A DNA stretch of 64,000 nucleotides. Origin: Janthinobacterium sp. 344 (GTDB taxonomy: Bacteria; Pseudomonadota; Gammaproteobacteria; Burkholderiales; Burkholderiaceae_D). The stretch's first letter is position 1; each line of letters starts with the position of its first letter. Under the pieces are notes generated by a model. It was not told where the DNA came from and searched no databases. It saw only the letters and a list, made by a program, of their open reading frames with translations. The DNA lies in the NCBI RefSeq assembly GCF_900112025.1, contig NZ_FOKL01000003.1, forward strand, positions 124,001 to 188,000, given 5' to 3'. The position numbers and the translations under genes were made by a program. Of the stretch, positions 16,228 to 24,868 are shown piece after piece.

Positions 16228-17211
16228 ATGAGTCCCTACCTGGAAGTCATCATCCCGGCCGCGCTGGCAGTCTACGCCGGCTTCCATCACGAGGGCCGCT
16301 GCACCATCGAGCCGGCCGCGCATCGCCTGGCCGAAAATATGTGCCAGGGCTTGCGCGCCGCGTTGGAAGACGGTTGCCAGACCTTGCTGGAGGTGCCACT
16401 CGGCGGCAGCGGCATCTATCTGGCAGGCAGTTATTCCATGAAACCTGTCGCATTTCCGCCCCTCGTCAAAGAGAAAATCAGGGAAGGCTACGCGGCATGC
16501 GTCGGTTTCTGGAGTGACACGCTCGACTACAATGATTATCGGATTGCCCTGGAACAAAAGGCTAGTGTCTTGAATGCCATGTTCAAGGCAGTCGGCAACC
16601 CGGCCGGCGCTGCGCCGCTACTGGACGCCGCGGCGGCCAACGGTGCGCGGCGCGCCGAAGTGCTCGATACCCGGACGGCGGCAAGCGACTTGCGGCAGGA
16701 TTGCCCGGACCAGGCGCAAATACGATGCCATCACATGATCTCGCCGCCACGCGAGCCGATATACGTTCCTCCGGATCCAGAGACCCTCAACCGCTTATCG
16801 GCCGCCGTGACCGATCTCGCAAACGAGGTCAAGCATCACAATGCGTGGAAACCTGGCCCCATGGGCGGCGTCAGCGGCACATGGAAAATAGCCGCGGAAA
16901 TCAGCTTTGCAACCGGCAGCTTTACCCCGAGGCCGGAACAATGCGCGCGGCTTTCCGCCAGCGTGATGAAAGCGGCGCCCAGGGCCCGGCGCCTGTACAT
17001 CGCAGCGTCCGCCGATGAACGCGGCACGCCGGCAGGAAACAATACACTCAGCCTGCAGCGCGCCGCGACCGCCGCACAATGCCTGGCCGCCAATGCGCCA
17101 TCAGCGCAGTGGAGCATGGACATTGTCGGCATGGGCAGCCTGGCCACCGCGCCAGCCGAATATGCACGCGCACGCCGCGCAACAATTTTTGCCTCGGATG
17201 AACAGCCATAG
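16228..17211 (+). CDS. OmpA-like C-terminal domain protein
   Basis: The 327-residue product has an N-terminal region with a weak hydrophobic start (YLEVIIPAALAVYAGF) and no motif I recognise, then a C-terminal OmpA-like peptidoglycan-binding domain from about residue 225. The domain shows the strand SFATGSF and the helix-loop ASADERGTPAGNNTLSLQRA, close to the OmpA pattern of a glycine-rich turn, Asn and LS..RA. It probably binds the cell wall in the periplasm. The ATG lies one base after the stop of the lipoprotein gene, so translation is coupled. Confidence 0.7.
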   Translation: MSPYLEVIIPAALAVYAGFHHEGRCTIEPAAHRLAENMCQGLRAALEDGCQTLLEVPLGGSGIYLAGSYSMKPVAFPPLVKEKIREGYAACVGFWSDTLDYNDYRIALEQKASVLNAMFKAVGNPAGAAPLLDAAAANGARRAEVLDTRTAASDLRQDCPDQAQIRCHHMISPPREPIYVPPDPETLNRLSAAVTDLANEVKHHNAWKPGPMGGVSGTWKIAAEISFATGSFTPRPEQCARLSASVMKAAPRARRLYIAASADERGTPAGNNTLSLQRAATAAQCLAANAPSAQWSMDIVGMGSLATAPAEYARARRATIFASDEQP

Positions 17212-17574
17212 CGCGCCAAGCACGAGGAAGAACCCCGGCGCAGGGCGCCAATGTGCGCAAATCGCATTTACGATTGCGGTAGTTGGAAAAAATGACATTT
17301 GACGAATTGCTCACTGACTTCGCATAATTTATATTATGTCAAACCACGACCTAAGTTAGGGATGTTCATCTCTGCGAGTACGCGTTCGTTAGCGCCCTTA
17401 CAGTACGCCAACATCATTCTGAAGTGTTTTGCGACATCATCATGAGGTATTTACGAAATCGACTGAAAAGGTACCACTAGATGTCGCGCGGTTCCTTCGC
17501 TCTGATAATCACGGGCTACGCCCACACATCCGGGGCGCCGGCCAGTCGGATGTCGTACTGTTAACCGATGAGCA
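17212..17574. other. Left boundary region of the accessory island
   Basis: GC content falls sharply from about 17270 on. There is a palindrome CATAAT-TTAT-ATTATG at 17323-17338 and a smaller one (CCTAA-G-TTAGG) shortly after. No gene, tRNA or obvious attachment repeat is recognised. The drop in GC is the main reason to place the island edge here. Confidence 0.45.
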
Positions 17575-18045
17575 TTAATAATGACCCGAGAAGTCATTCT
17601 GAATATCCCCCAACTCCGCCAATTCCTGGATCAGCTGGGCACCGCAATGAAGTAGCTCGATCGTTCGAGCAGGATCAGTCCATCCTCCTGGCCTATGTTT
17701 CAGCCCATGAAAAAGGTTGTTGCGAACATTCTTTAAAAGTCGGGTGACCTTCTCCAAATCGCTGGCGTTTCCATCAAAGTTTTCCTCCGCAAAGTACAGC
17801 GTGCCGGCGGCCGAGACCCGCTGACGCATAGGATTAAGTGCAATGAGTTGGGTGCCCGCTGCTGAACTTGCATACATGGTGCAAAAACTAGCGACGAACT
17901 GTGCCCAACCAGGTTGCGCCACTGCGCCTGGCTTGATGTCTTGCAAGTAGCCCCCCTCCTTCAGCGCGAACTCGAAACGAGAGAACGAAAAGAAAAAGTC
18001 AAAGACGGCATGCTCAAGTTCTGGGAAAATTTCGTCTCGGCGCAT
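17575..18045 (-). CDS. HEPN-like domain protein
   Basis: The 156-residue product is alpha-helical. It contains FSRFEFALKEGGY near the start and RNNLFHGLKHRPGGW near residue 108. RNNLFH fits the R-x4-H motif that forms the active site of HEPN ribonucleases. The overall pattern (FSRFE, then a long helix, then R-N-N-L-F-H-G) resembles the pEK499_p136-type HEPN family. HEPN proteins are usually RNA-cutting toxins or RNA-binding partners in defence and toxin-antitoxin systems. No nucleotidyltransferase partner lies next to it. No good ribosome site precedes the ATG. Confidence 0.6.
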   Translation of the reverse strand: MRRDEIFPELEHAVFDFFFSFSRFEFALKEGGYLQDIKPGAVAQPGWAQFVASFCTMYASSAAGTQLIALNPMRQRVSAAGTLYFAEENFDGNASDLEKVTRLLKNVRNNLFHGLKHRPGGWTDPARTIELLHCGAQLIQELAELGDIQNDFSGHY

Positions 18046-18363
18046 GGTTCTGGTAGTAGTTTATAAAGCGGCCTCGCGGCCCAAAACGATTAGGAAAACG
18101 TAAAACCGATTACAAAATCCAGTTTTCAGCAAAAAATTATTTAAAAACTGCGTTATGTGCAACGATTTTGTGCACGGCACCCAGCTTGCGGCTATTGCAA
18201 GCGCTCAATGAACAGGCCCCAGAAATACTCCGATACGCCCTGCTGCGACAACTGGGCTTTCTCCTCGTTGTCGCGAAACTGCATACCAAGCGCCTTGAAG
18301 TACAAAGAAGTACAAAGACTGGTCGTCCGCTTCACCACGTAGCATTTCATTGGATGAACCGGC
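18046..18363. other. Intergenic region, possible gene remnant
   Basis: The upstream side of the HEPN-like gene holds a short GGCC-TCGC-GGCC hairpin near 18069 and AT-rich sequence. On the plus strand about 18168-18392 an open frame includes NEQAPEILRYALLRQLGFLLVV, which looks protein-like, but it overlaps the IrrE gene end and has no ribosome site. It may be a remnant of a lost gene. Confidence 0.3.
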
Positions 18364-19464
18364 CTATTTCACGACCCGCAGGCCCGCATTGAGCTCAAGC
18401 GCGTACATGCTCGCGAGCTCGTCATAGTTTAAGTGCAGTACCTCCACCAGCTCATTGGCGCTGTAGCCCATATGTTTCGTCAGGTTGTCAACCAGCGCGT
18501 CGATCAGCGAAGTCTTCTCAGGCTCAAAGTCAACGGCCTGAGGTTCGCGTGTGCGGAATCCCCGTGTGGCCATCTGGCGCCACAAATACTCTGTCTTGTA
18601 GCGGTCGATTCTACCGAGTTCGCTGGCGCGGTAAATCATCGATGCCATGGAAACCTTCCACACCGGCTTCATATACGCGGCCTTTTCGATGGTCAGACCG
18701 TGAAGTTCAGGACCAATATCAGTGGCCGGCATCAGGAGCGCTGACGCAAATTGGTTCGCTTCCTGCTCCATGTTTGGATTTGGGTACGTGTGCATTACCA
18801 GATGACCGATCTCATGAGCCAAGCTGAAACGCATGCGATCAGCTGGCTGACGCCTGTTCAGGAAGATCAACGGTGGTAACCCTGGGATCCGGTAGCTTAC
18901 GCCGTCAATCTTAGCCTCATCAAGGTCGCATTGGACCACCAAGCATCCTGCGCGTTCAGCATATTCGGTGAGCGAACGAATTGGTCCCCGCGGCATCAGC
19001 CAGGCCCGCCGCACGCTATCGGCTACCGCGTCTGCCTGGCCCTGGAAGTCGTCCAGGTCATACAACGGAAACGGAAGTTCAGGGGCAAACTCGACAGCTG
19101 ACAGGAATTTTCGAGCATGGGCAATCCGCACATTGAGCTCCGCGATAATCCGATCGATTACTTTTTGGCCCGTCGACGCCTTCTTCCGGAACATGGCGTG
19201 AGCACTCATTGGTGGACCGTACTCACGCTCAGTTTGAAAGAAAAAGGACACCGGGCATTCCAACGCTTCGCCGAGTCGGGTCACCAAGTCATCATTGACA
19301 TCCTTCAGCCCTTGCTCAATCTTCGATAACGTACCTTGCGCAATGCCGGTACGATTGGACAGCTCAGCTTGGCTTAATGAAAGCATCCGCCGGCGCAGAC
19401 CAATCATATCGTTACGAAATATCCGGCCCGAATCAGCCACCTGCAACATCTTTGTCATCGTCAT
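18364..19464 (-). CDS. XRE family regulator with ImmA/IrrE metallopeptidase domain
   Basis: The 366-residue protein joins an N-terminal XRE helix-turn-helix (about residues 22-80, with SQAELSNRTGIAQGTLSKIEQGL) to an ImmA/IrrE zinc peptidase domain. The zinc motif HEIGH lies near residue 215 in SLAHEIGHLVMH. ImmA cleaves repressors to de-repress mobile elements, and IrrE activates DNA damage responses; XRE fusions often act as antitoxin-like regulators. It overlaps the upstream partner gene by 32 bases, so the two are translated together. The pair resembles known toxin/antitoxin-type defence modules in which the XRE-peptidase protein is the antitoxin. Confidence 0.88.
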   Translation of the reverse strand: MTMTKMLQVADSGRIFRNDMIGLRRRMLSLSQAELSNRTGIAQGTLSKIEQGLKDVNDDLVTRLGEALECPVSFFFQTEREYGPPMSAHAMFRKKASTGQKVIDRIIAELNVRIAHARKFLSAVEFAPELPFPLYDLDDFQGQADAVADSVRRAWLMPRGPIRSLTEYAERAGCLVVQCDLDEAKIDGVSYRIPGLPPLIFLNRRQPADRMRFSLAHEIGHLVMHTYPNPNMEQEANQFASALLMPATDIGPELHGLTIEKAAYMKPVWKVSMASMIYRASELGRIDRYKTEYLWRQMATRGFRTREPQAVDFEPEKTSLIDALVDNLTKHMGYSANELVEVLHLNYDELASMYALELNAGLRVVK

Positions 19465-20038
19465 TCAAATTACGTTTTGGTTTGATAATGCGGGATGCAA
19501 CCGAACCAGAAAGCTTGTTCGACGGTGGCTCTGCGAATGGAAGCACATTTTGCTGCATCGGGTCGGTGCCCAGCAAATCGATCATCCAGACGACCGACTT
19601 CTTGTGGCGCTGGATCAACGCTATGCGCTCAATCTCAGTCTCCGAATCGTCAAGGAGATAGACCAACTCCAAGCGTGTCACCTCGCCAAACATGTCGCTG
19701 GTCTGGTCCAGGAAAGCCAAGGCGCTTTTGGTAGGGTAATTGCGGGAGAGCAGTTTCTTGTCCGCTTTTTTCATGCGGATGAAAATGTCTGCACCGACCA
19801 GTACACCGTCCCAAGGGGCCAGTGTGTCCACGCGGATCCCCTCCCGTCCATCGAATTGACGTTTGGCACCCGACAGCAACTGGTTCCAGACATAGTTGGC
19901 GCGAACACGCTTATGTTGCATCTGGGCTGCGATCGCGTCGCGACGCCAGTCCAACCAAGCCGACTGTACGATGTCGATAAAGTCATCAACGTATGGGCGG
20001 ATAGCGGATTCAGCTGCTTCTTGGGTAATCACCGGCAT
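19433..20038 (-). CDS. Small partner protein of the XRE-IrrE module, unknown function
   Basis: The 201-residue product has no motif I recognise. It is mixed alpha/beta with a charged middle (FIRMKKADKKLLSRNYPT) and an acidic C-terminus ending in NDDDKDVAGG. The start at 20038 was chosen because GAGG lies eight bases upstream; an in-frame GTG nine bases further up has no ribosome site. It is the first gene of a two-gene operon, overlapping the XRE-IrrE gene. By analogy with two-gene XRE-peptidase modules it may be the toxin or effector. That role is inferred only from gene order. Confidence 0.6.
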   Translation of the reverse strand: MPVITQEAAESAIRPYVDDFIDIVQSAWLDWRRDAIAAQMQHKRVRANYVWNQLLSGAKRQFDGREGIRVDTLAPWDGVLVGADIFIRMKKADKKLLSRNYPTKSALAFLDQTSDMFGEVTRLELVYLLDDSETEIERIALIQRHKKSVVWMIDLLGTDPMQQNVLPFAEPPSNKLSGSVASRIIKPKRNLNDDDKDVAGG

Positions 20039-20280
20039 GACATGCACCTCAGAAACGTTTCAATGCCGGCATATTATCACGCAACACCAATTTTAAGCAC
20101 AAATTATTCCAAATATTATTCAAATTTCCTGATTGGCAATGTGATGCCTGTGGAACGTTGGCCAGTTGGATGCGCTCAGCTGCTCTTGCTGAAGTTCGCC
20201 TTACACCTACTGTAGCTATAGCTCGTGGCATCGCTGAGTATTTCATTCTTGGTAGTTATATTTGTTCACTGGTCTCGTTA

Positions 20281-20362
20281 GTGACAATTAGATAGTTTTT
20301 CCCGCAATCAAACCGGTGACAATGCCAGTAATCGATTGGCCATCCATCAACTTAATTGTCAC
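20281..20362. repeat. Inverted and direct GTGACAAT repeats in the 389-base gap upstream of the OLD nuclease gene
   Basis: GTGACAATTA (20281-20290) and its exact complement TAATTGTCAC (20353-20362) flank a third, direct copy GTGACAAT (20316-20323). The surrounding gap (20039-20427) is AT-rich, separates divergent transcription units and has no recognised gene. The repeats could be operators for the XRE regulator or TnsB/IS21-like transposon-end motifs. The sequence does not decide. Confidence 0.5.
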
Positions 20363-20427
20363 CATGCTACTTTTATCAGGATGCATAATTCATAACATCG
20401 ACCAACTCACCTCGTACCGCTAAAACT

Positions 20428-22332
20428 ATGAAGCTTCAAAGCATTTGTCTCTGCAATTTTCAGTCATTTGGTCCAGCCCCGACAAGATTCTCCTTGGAGA
20501 ATTTAACTTACCTGATTGGGCCAAACGGGTCGGGTAAGACTGCAGTTCTCCAGGCTCTGTCACGCCTGTTCGGGTTCGATCCAGCATTGCGCCGCATCCG
20601 GAAATCAGACTTTCATGTACCGCATGGTGAGAAGGTTGTGCCAGCGGAACGCAAACTATGGATCGAGGTCGATTTTGTCTTCCCTGAACTGGATGACGAT
20701 GGTGAAAACACGACGGTAGCACCAAACTTCGGTCACATGCGTCTGGATGAATCCGATGGCTTGGTTCGCGTGCGCTTCCGCTTGGACGCCGTATTGTTAG
20801 ATGATGGCGATATCGACGAGACCTTAGCGTACGTCCTAGATGTTAAAGAAGACGGGACCATTTTAGAGATGGCCCAAGTACCCAAGGCTGAGCGCAGCGA
20901 GATTCACGTTCACTACTTGCCAGCACGACGAGATCCAGCTGACCACATCGCCTATGGCGCCAATGCATTATTAGGCCGCCTGCTGCGCGCAATCAACTGG
21001 GAAAAACAGCGCGCGCACATTATAGAATTGACCAACCAGATCACCGTAAGTCTATCAGGCAATCCCTCTGTAGCGGCATTCAGTGATTGTTTAGCGAGCG
21101 CATGGAGCAATTTGCACAAAGGCAGCTACTTCGCTGACCCTAAGATCACGTTCGCAGCATCAGAAGTAGAAGCACTGCTTCGCCATCTGTCGATCTCGTT
21201 CGCACCGGGACACGATGAAAATCTGGCTGACTTTTCGCGGCTTAGCGATGGCCAAAAATCGATGCTTTATCTGTCCTTGGTGATCTCATCGCATGCCGTG
21301 GGGCGAGCGGTGCTCTCTGGCGACGACGAGACGTTCGACCCGGAAAAGCTGCGGCCACCAGTATTTACCATGATTGCGATTGAGGAACCTGAGAACAGCT
21401 TATCTCACCATTATCTGGGCCGCATTGTCAACACGCTGCTGGAGATCACTAAGCAAGGCGATGCGCAAGCCCTGATCGCGACGCATGCACCGTCGATGCT
21501 CAGGCGTGTGCCACCGGAGAGTATTCGGTATTTGCGGCTGGGTGAACAACGCGCTACGCGCGTTACATCGATTCTGTTGCCGGAAAAAGCCGATGATGCG
21601 CATAAATTTGTGCGCGAGGCGGTCCAAGCCTTTCCCGAAATATATTTCTCGAGGTTGGTCCTGCTTGGCGAAGGCGATAGCGAGGAGATCGTTTTGCCAA
21701 GGGTTCTTCGAGCAAAAGGCGCGCCGGTCGATGAGTCGGCCGTGACGGTTGCGCCCTTGGGCGGACGGCACGTCAATCATTTCTGGCGCCTGTTATCGGC
21801 GCTGCAGATCCCCTATCTGACGCTGCTGGATCTGGACATGGCTCGACACCAGGGAGGTTGGGGGCGCGTCAAATATGCCAATGATCAATTGGCCGTTCAC
21901 GAACCAGCAAAGCAACTGCCAGCCGACCATGTTATTCCGGACTGGAATGATGGCACGCACAAAATCTCGAATCATCAAAACTACCTCACGAAACTTGAGG
22001 AAAGTGGTGTCTTCTTCTCCTATCCAATGGACTTGGATTTTGCTTTGTTGCTGGCGTTTCCGGATCAATACGGTGTGGTGCGGGAAGACCCCGACGCCGA
22101 CGTGATCAAGGCAGTCCTTGGCAAGAGTCATCACGATGCCGCGCAATATACGAGAGCGCAGCTCGAACTATTCGGCACCTACCATTCAAAATTCAAAGTT
22201 GGCAGTAAGCCCGCTTCACATATTCAGGCGTTGGCGCACATCAGCGACGAAGAGATGTTGGAGGATATGCCACCGTCGCTGGATCGATTGGCTGACGCTG
22301 TCATCAAAAAGCTTGAGGAGCTGCCGGAGTGA
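20428..22332 (+). CDS. gajA-like: Class 2 OLD family nuclease (GajA-like ATPase-TOPRIM)
   Basis: The 634-residue protein has an ABC-type ATPase with Walker A GPNGSGKT near residues 31-38, a signature-like LSDGQKSM near 271-278 and Walker B TMIAIEEPENSLSH near 314. A C-terminal TOPRIM nuclease domain follows, with the glutamate in LLGEGDSEE near residue 412 and the DxD motif in LLDLDMARH near 467. In Gabija, GajA is a nucleotide-sensing DNA nicking enzyme that acts with a helicase partner. Here the next gene is a UvrD-like helicase overlapping by four bases, which defines the class 2 OLD arrangement. No ribosome site is obvious before the ATG. Confidence 0.88.
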   Translation: MKLQSICLCNFQSFGPAPTRFSLENLTYLIGPNGSGKTAVLQALSRLFGFDPALRRIRKSDFHVPHGEKVVPAERKLWIEVDFVFPELDDDGENTTVAPNFGHMRLDESDGLVRVRFRLDAVLLDDGDIDETLAYVLDVKEDGTILEMAQVPKAERSEIHVHYLPARRDPADHIAYGANALLGRLLRAINWEKQRAHIIELTNQITVSLSGNPSVAAFSDCLASAWSNLHKGSYFADPKITFAASEVEALLRHLSISFAPGHDENLADFSRLSDGQKSMLYLSLVISSHAVGRAVLSGDDETFDPEKLRPPVFTMIAIEEPENSLSHHYLGRIVNTLLEITKQGDAQALIATHAPSMLRRVPPESIRYLRLGEQRATRVTSILLPEKADDAHKFVREAVQAFPEIYFSRLVLLGEGDSEEIVLPRVLRAKGAPVDESAVTVAPLGGRHVNHFWRLLSALQIPYLTLLDLDMARHQGGWGRVKYANDQLAVHEPAKQLPADHVIPDWNDGTHKISNHQNYLTKLEESGVFFSYPMDLDFALLLAFPDQYGVVREDPDADVIKAVLGKSHHDAAQYTRAQLELFGTYHSKFKVGSKPASHIQALAHISDEEMLEDMPPSLDRLADAVIKKLEELPE

Positions 22333-23993
22333 TCGCGCCGGATGCCTGGCGACCGGCCGACGGATTAACGCTCGAGCCATATGCACTGCGTGCTGCGACG
22401 GAGCAGCAGAGGAACCTGGCGCTGACTGCCGGCCCGGGAGCGGGCAAGACAGAAATGCTGGCGCAGCGTGCAGACTTCCTATTGCGTACCGGACAATGCC
22501 GCTACCCCAAGAGGATCCTTGCGATTTCTTTTAAGGTCGACGCCAGTGCCAATCTAAAGGACCGGGTGCGACGTCGCTGTGGTGCCGCGCTGGGCAGGCG
22601 CTTTGACAGCTACACCTTTCATGCGTTTGCCAAGCGGATCATCGACCGCTTCCGTCCAGTCCTGACCGGTGGTGATGCGCTTGATGCTGGCTATAAGATC
22701 GGCACGGAGCGCATTGGACGTGGACAGATTCGATTCGACGATCTGGTTCCACTCGCCATTAAGATCCTTCGCCAGTCCAACGCTGCCCGAAACGCCGTTC
22801 GCCACACTTACACGGACGTATTCCTAGACGAATTCCAGGACTGCACCGGCACGCAGTACGAACTGATCAAGGTCGCGTTCAAGGGGGCTACAATTCGCTT
22901 AACGGCCGTCGGCGATGTCAAACAGAAGATCATGGGCTGGGCAGGTGCGCTCGATGGGATCTTCCAGCTCTTTGCGCAGGAATTTAACGCCGTACCGTTG
23001 AATATGTACCGCAACTTCCGCTCTTTGCCGAAGCTGCTGCGCATGCAAAATGAAATTATCCGCGTTCTCGATGCCGCATCCGTGATGGAGCCCGAACAGC
23101 TCGCCGGCGAAGGTGGCGAAGTGTTCGCGTGGCGCTTTGCCGATAGTCATGCGGAAGCGGAGTATCTGGCCGATCTGATCGTGCGTTGGACAACCGCCGA
23201 ACAGGTCCCCTACTCCGAAGTCGCCGTACTGGTCTCCAAAATGGTCGATCAGTACGCCGCCGATCTGATGAGCGCACTGGAAAAGCGTGGCGTCCCATAT
23301 CGCAATGAAGCGCAGATGCAGGACCTATCATCTGAACCGATTGCGCGTCTCATCGTGGACTACCTTTCCTGCCTCTATGGACAACGTGAATCAAAGGCCT
23401 GGATGCGACTATCGGACCAGTTAACGCCGTTCGATGACGACGACGCACAGTCGACGAAGCGACGCGCTTTCCACACCTTTTTCACAGCCCAGCGCAAGGC
23501 AGTAGGTATCGCAAACCTAATCGACAAGCCATATACCGGCTGGTGGGACTTCGCCACGACATTTCTCAAAAAGGTGGGTATTGAGACGTTGGTCGCCCTA
23601 TCGCCAGAGTATGAGACCCGGTCGCGACTAAAAGAACTGATTGCGCAGACCAAGACGAAGATCGAGGAGCTACATAAGGCCGCCCCGGATTTACTTGCAG
23701 CGCTTAAACGCTTTTCCGATGACCATGCGGTGCGTATCCTCACTATCCACAAAAGCAAGGGCCTGGAATTTGATTCAGTCATCATGCCTGCCATTGAACA
23801 TGAGGTGTTCTTTGGTGAAGTGACGGCAGAACGGTGCGCTTTCTTTGTTGGCGTCTCGCGTGCGAAGCGCCGCCTGATACTGACCCAAGCGGATCAACGG
23901 CCACGGCCGGCCAATTACACCAAACAGTGGAAAGTAGAGCGTAGAGCGCAAGAAGAATACCTTGGCTATGCCCTTCCGTTTGTGGAGGCCTGA
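22329..23993 (+). CDS. gajB-like: UvrD/Rep-like helicase of the OLD pair (GajB-like)
   Basis: The 554-residue protein is a superfamily 1A helicase. Walker A is AGPGAGKTEML near residue 36, motif II is DVFLDEFQD near 162, the motif IV region is NMYRNFRSL near 228, motif V is TIHKSKGLEFDSV near 475, and motif VI is VGVSRAKRRLIL near 508. All key catalytic residues are present. It starts with GTG inside the stop of the OLD gene (GTGA overlap), so the two subunits are made in a fixed ratio. In Gabija systems the helicase part senses or unwinds DNA ends and stimulates the nuclease. Confidence 0.88.
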   Translation: MIAPDAWRPADGLTLEPYALRAATEQQRNLALTAGPGAGKTEMLAQRADFLLRTGQCRYPKRILAISFKVDASANLKDRVRRRCGAALGRRFDSYTFHAFAKRIIDRFRPVLTGGDALDAGYKIGTERIGRGQIRFDDLVPLAIKILRQSNAARNAVRHTYTDVFLDEFQDCTGTQYELIKVAFKGATIRLTAVGDVKQKIMGWAGALDGIFQLFAQEFNAVPLNMYRNFRSLPKLLRMQNEIIRVLDAASVMEPEQLAGEGGEVFAWRFADSHAEAEYLADLIVRWTTAEQVPYSEVAVLVSKMVDQYAADLMSALEKRGVPYRNEAQMQDLSSEPIARLIVDYLSCLYGQRESKAWMRLSDQLTPFDDDDAQSTKRRAFHTFFTAQRKAVGIANLIDKPYTGWWDFATTFLKKVGIETLVALSPEYETRSRLKELIAQTKTKIEELHKAAPDLLAALKRFSDDHAVRILTIHKSKGLEFDSVIMPAIEHEVFFGEVTAERCAFFVGVSRAKRRLILTQADQRPRPANYTKQWKVERRAQEEYLGYALPFVEA

Positions 23994-24146
23994 CCAACGA
24001 TAGGTACCATCTCGGATTAATCAATCAATTCTGTTTTTTGAGGGGCGGCCGGGACTCATGTTTTTTGACACGTCGCGTCAAGATAGTTTCTTACGGTCTC
24101 TATTTCCATATCCGAGTTGGCTGTGTCGCGATGCCATCGGTCTACG

Positions 24147-24401
24147 TCAAGCGCTCACTCGGCGCTGCTGGCTTCGCGTGCACTTGTCCTTGAGCGGACA
24201 GCTCTTGCAGTTCGAGCTCCAGTAACGGTTCAGCGTCATGCCCTTTTCAACACTGGTGAAACGCCAGATCAGCGATTGGCCAGCCGGGCAGCTTTTTACC
24301 TTGTTCGCCTTTGCCAATCTGGTGCTGGCCGGAAGGCGTTTTATGATCACCAAATCATGCAGTCCGTCCTGATTACCGAAAGACGCGCAGCATCGCGTCA
24401 A
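24147..24401 (-). pseudogene. Fragment of an IS1182-type transposase
   Basis: About 85 codons remain of a transposase that is normally 450 or more. The surviving stretch shows the family pattern FGNQD, then CPAG, WRFTSVEKGM, YWSSNCKSCPLKDKC and RRV, which in intact IS1182 transposases precedes the RWEHE segment. After an in-frame stop, a decayed match (RWHRD) can be read in another frame near 24108-24140. No terminal inverted repeats were identified. It is inactive, and marks past insertion into the island. Confidence 0.7.
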
Positions 24402-24833
24402 ATCGGACTAAAAACGGGCTTGAACGGCTCGCCGGTAGACCATTTGGCGTGCCAAACCCGTTGGAAAACCGAATTGATCAGCGCTTCCCTAGAGATTATC
24501 AGTGATGGCAAATGTAGCGGACAAAGAACGAAATACATGCCGTTTAATAACTACCTTACATAGGACGCCATTTTAAGTACCCTCGCGACAACAAGTTGAT
24601 ATTTTGTTAGAAGCAGCGAATTTCGGATGGAAAAGATCAACTTGCTGTCAAAGAATCGCGACAGCAAGTTAGGTCACTTCGTTGGGAGATCAGGGGGAGA
24701 CGTGGATATTTTGAGTACCTAGAATACTGTCGGCGTACTGCCAGGCTCAAAAGTGATATTTTCAAATTCTTACCGATTAGTCAAGGTGATTTTTGGTGAG
24801 AATTTTTCGGGTGTGATAATGGCACAATAAGTC
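24402..24833. other. AT-rich intergenic region upstream of the conflict-system operon
   Basis: No gene is recognised. The region contains three copies of a motif close to ATCAACTTGCTGTC (see 24587-24670), several GATATTTT runs (near 24600, 24706 and 24756) and a GATAAT extended -10-like box near 24815. It probably holds the regulatory region of the operon starting at 24869. Confidence 0.45.
24587..24670. repeat. Triplicate inverted motif with an 11-base perfect stem
   Basis: AACTTGCTGTC (24639-24649) and its exact complement GACAGCAAGTT (24660-24670) form an 11-base stem with a 10-base loop. A third copy, GACAACAAGTTGAT, lies at 24587-24600 in the same orientation as the right arm, and both are preceded by TCGC. 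Operators of a regulator or remains of a transposon end are both possible. Confidence 0.5.
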
Positions 24834-24862
24834 TTGCCACAAAGCAGGAATTCTTACATTAT
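24834..24862 (+). promoter_or_regulatory. Possible leaderless promoter of the conflict-system operon
   Basis: TTGCCA (24834-24839), a 17-base spacer and CATTAT (24857-24862) would start transcription at or next to the A of the ATG at 24869. That ATG has no ribosome binding site, which fits a leaderless mRNA. An alternative is the TGTGATAAT extended -10 near 24812-24820, giving a leader of about 40 bases. Confidence 0.35.
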
Positions 24863-24868
24863 CTTTAT

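Noticed and set aside
18157..18342. A 61-codon plus-strand frame between the HEPN-like and IrrE genes.
   Set aside because: No ribosome site and cysteine-rich, unconvincing sequence; a different frame nearby looks more protein-like but is also unsupported.
24117..24563. A 148-codon plus-strand frame at the IS remnant.
   Set aside because: The opposite strand carries the transposase motifs, so this is its shadow.
24595..24765. Three GATATTTT runs upstream of the conflict operon as possible operators.
   Set aside because: The core is only eight AT-rich bases in an AT-rich stretch and spacing is irregular, so chance is likely.
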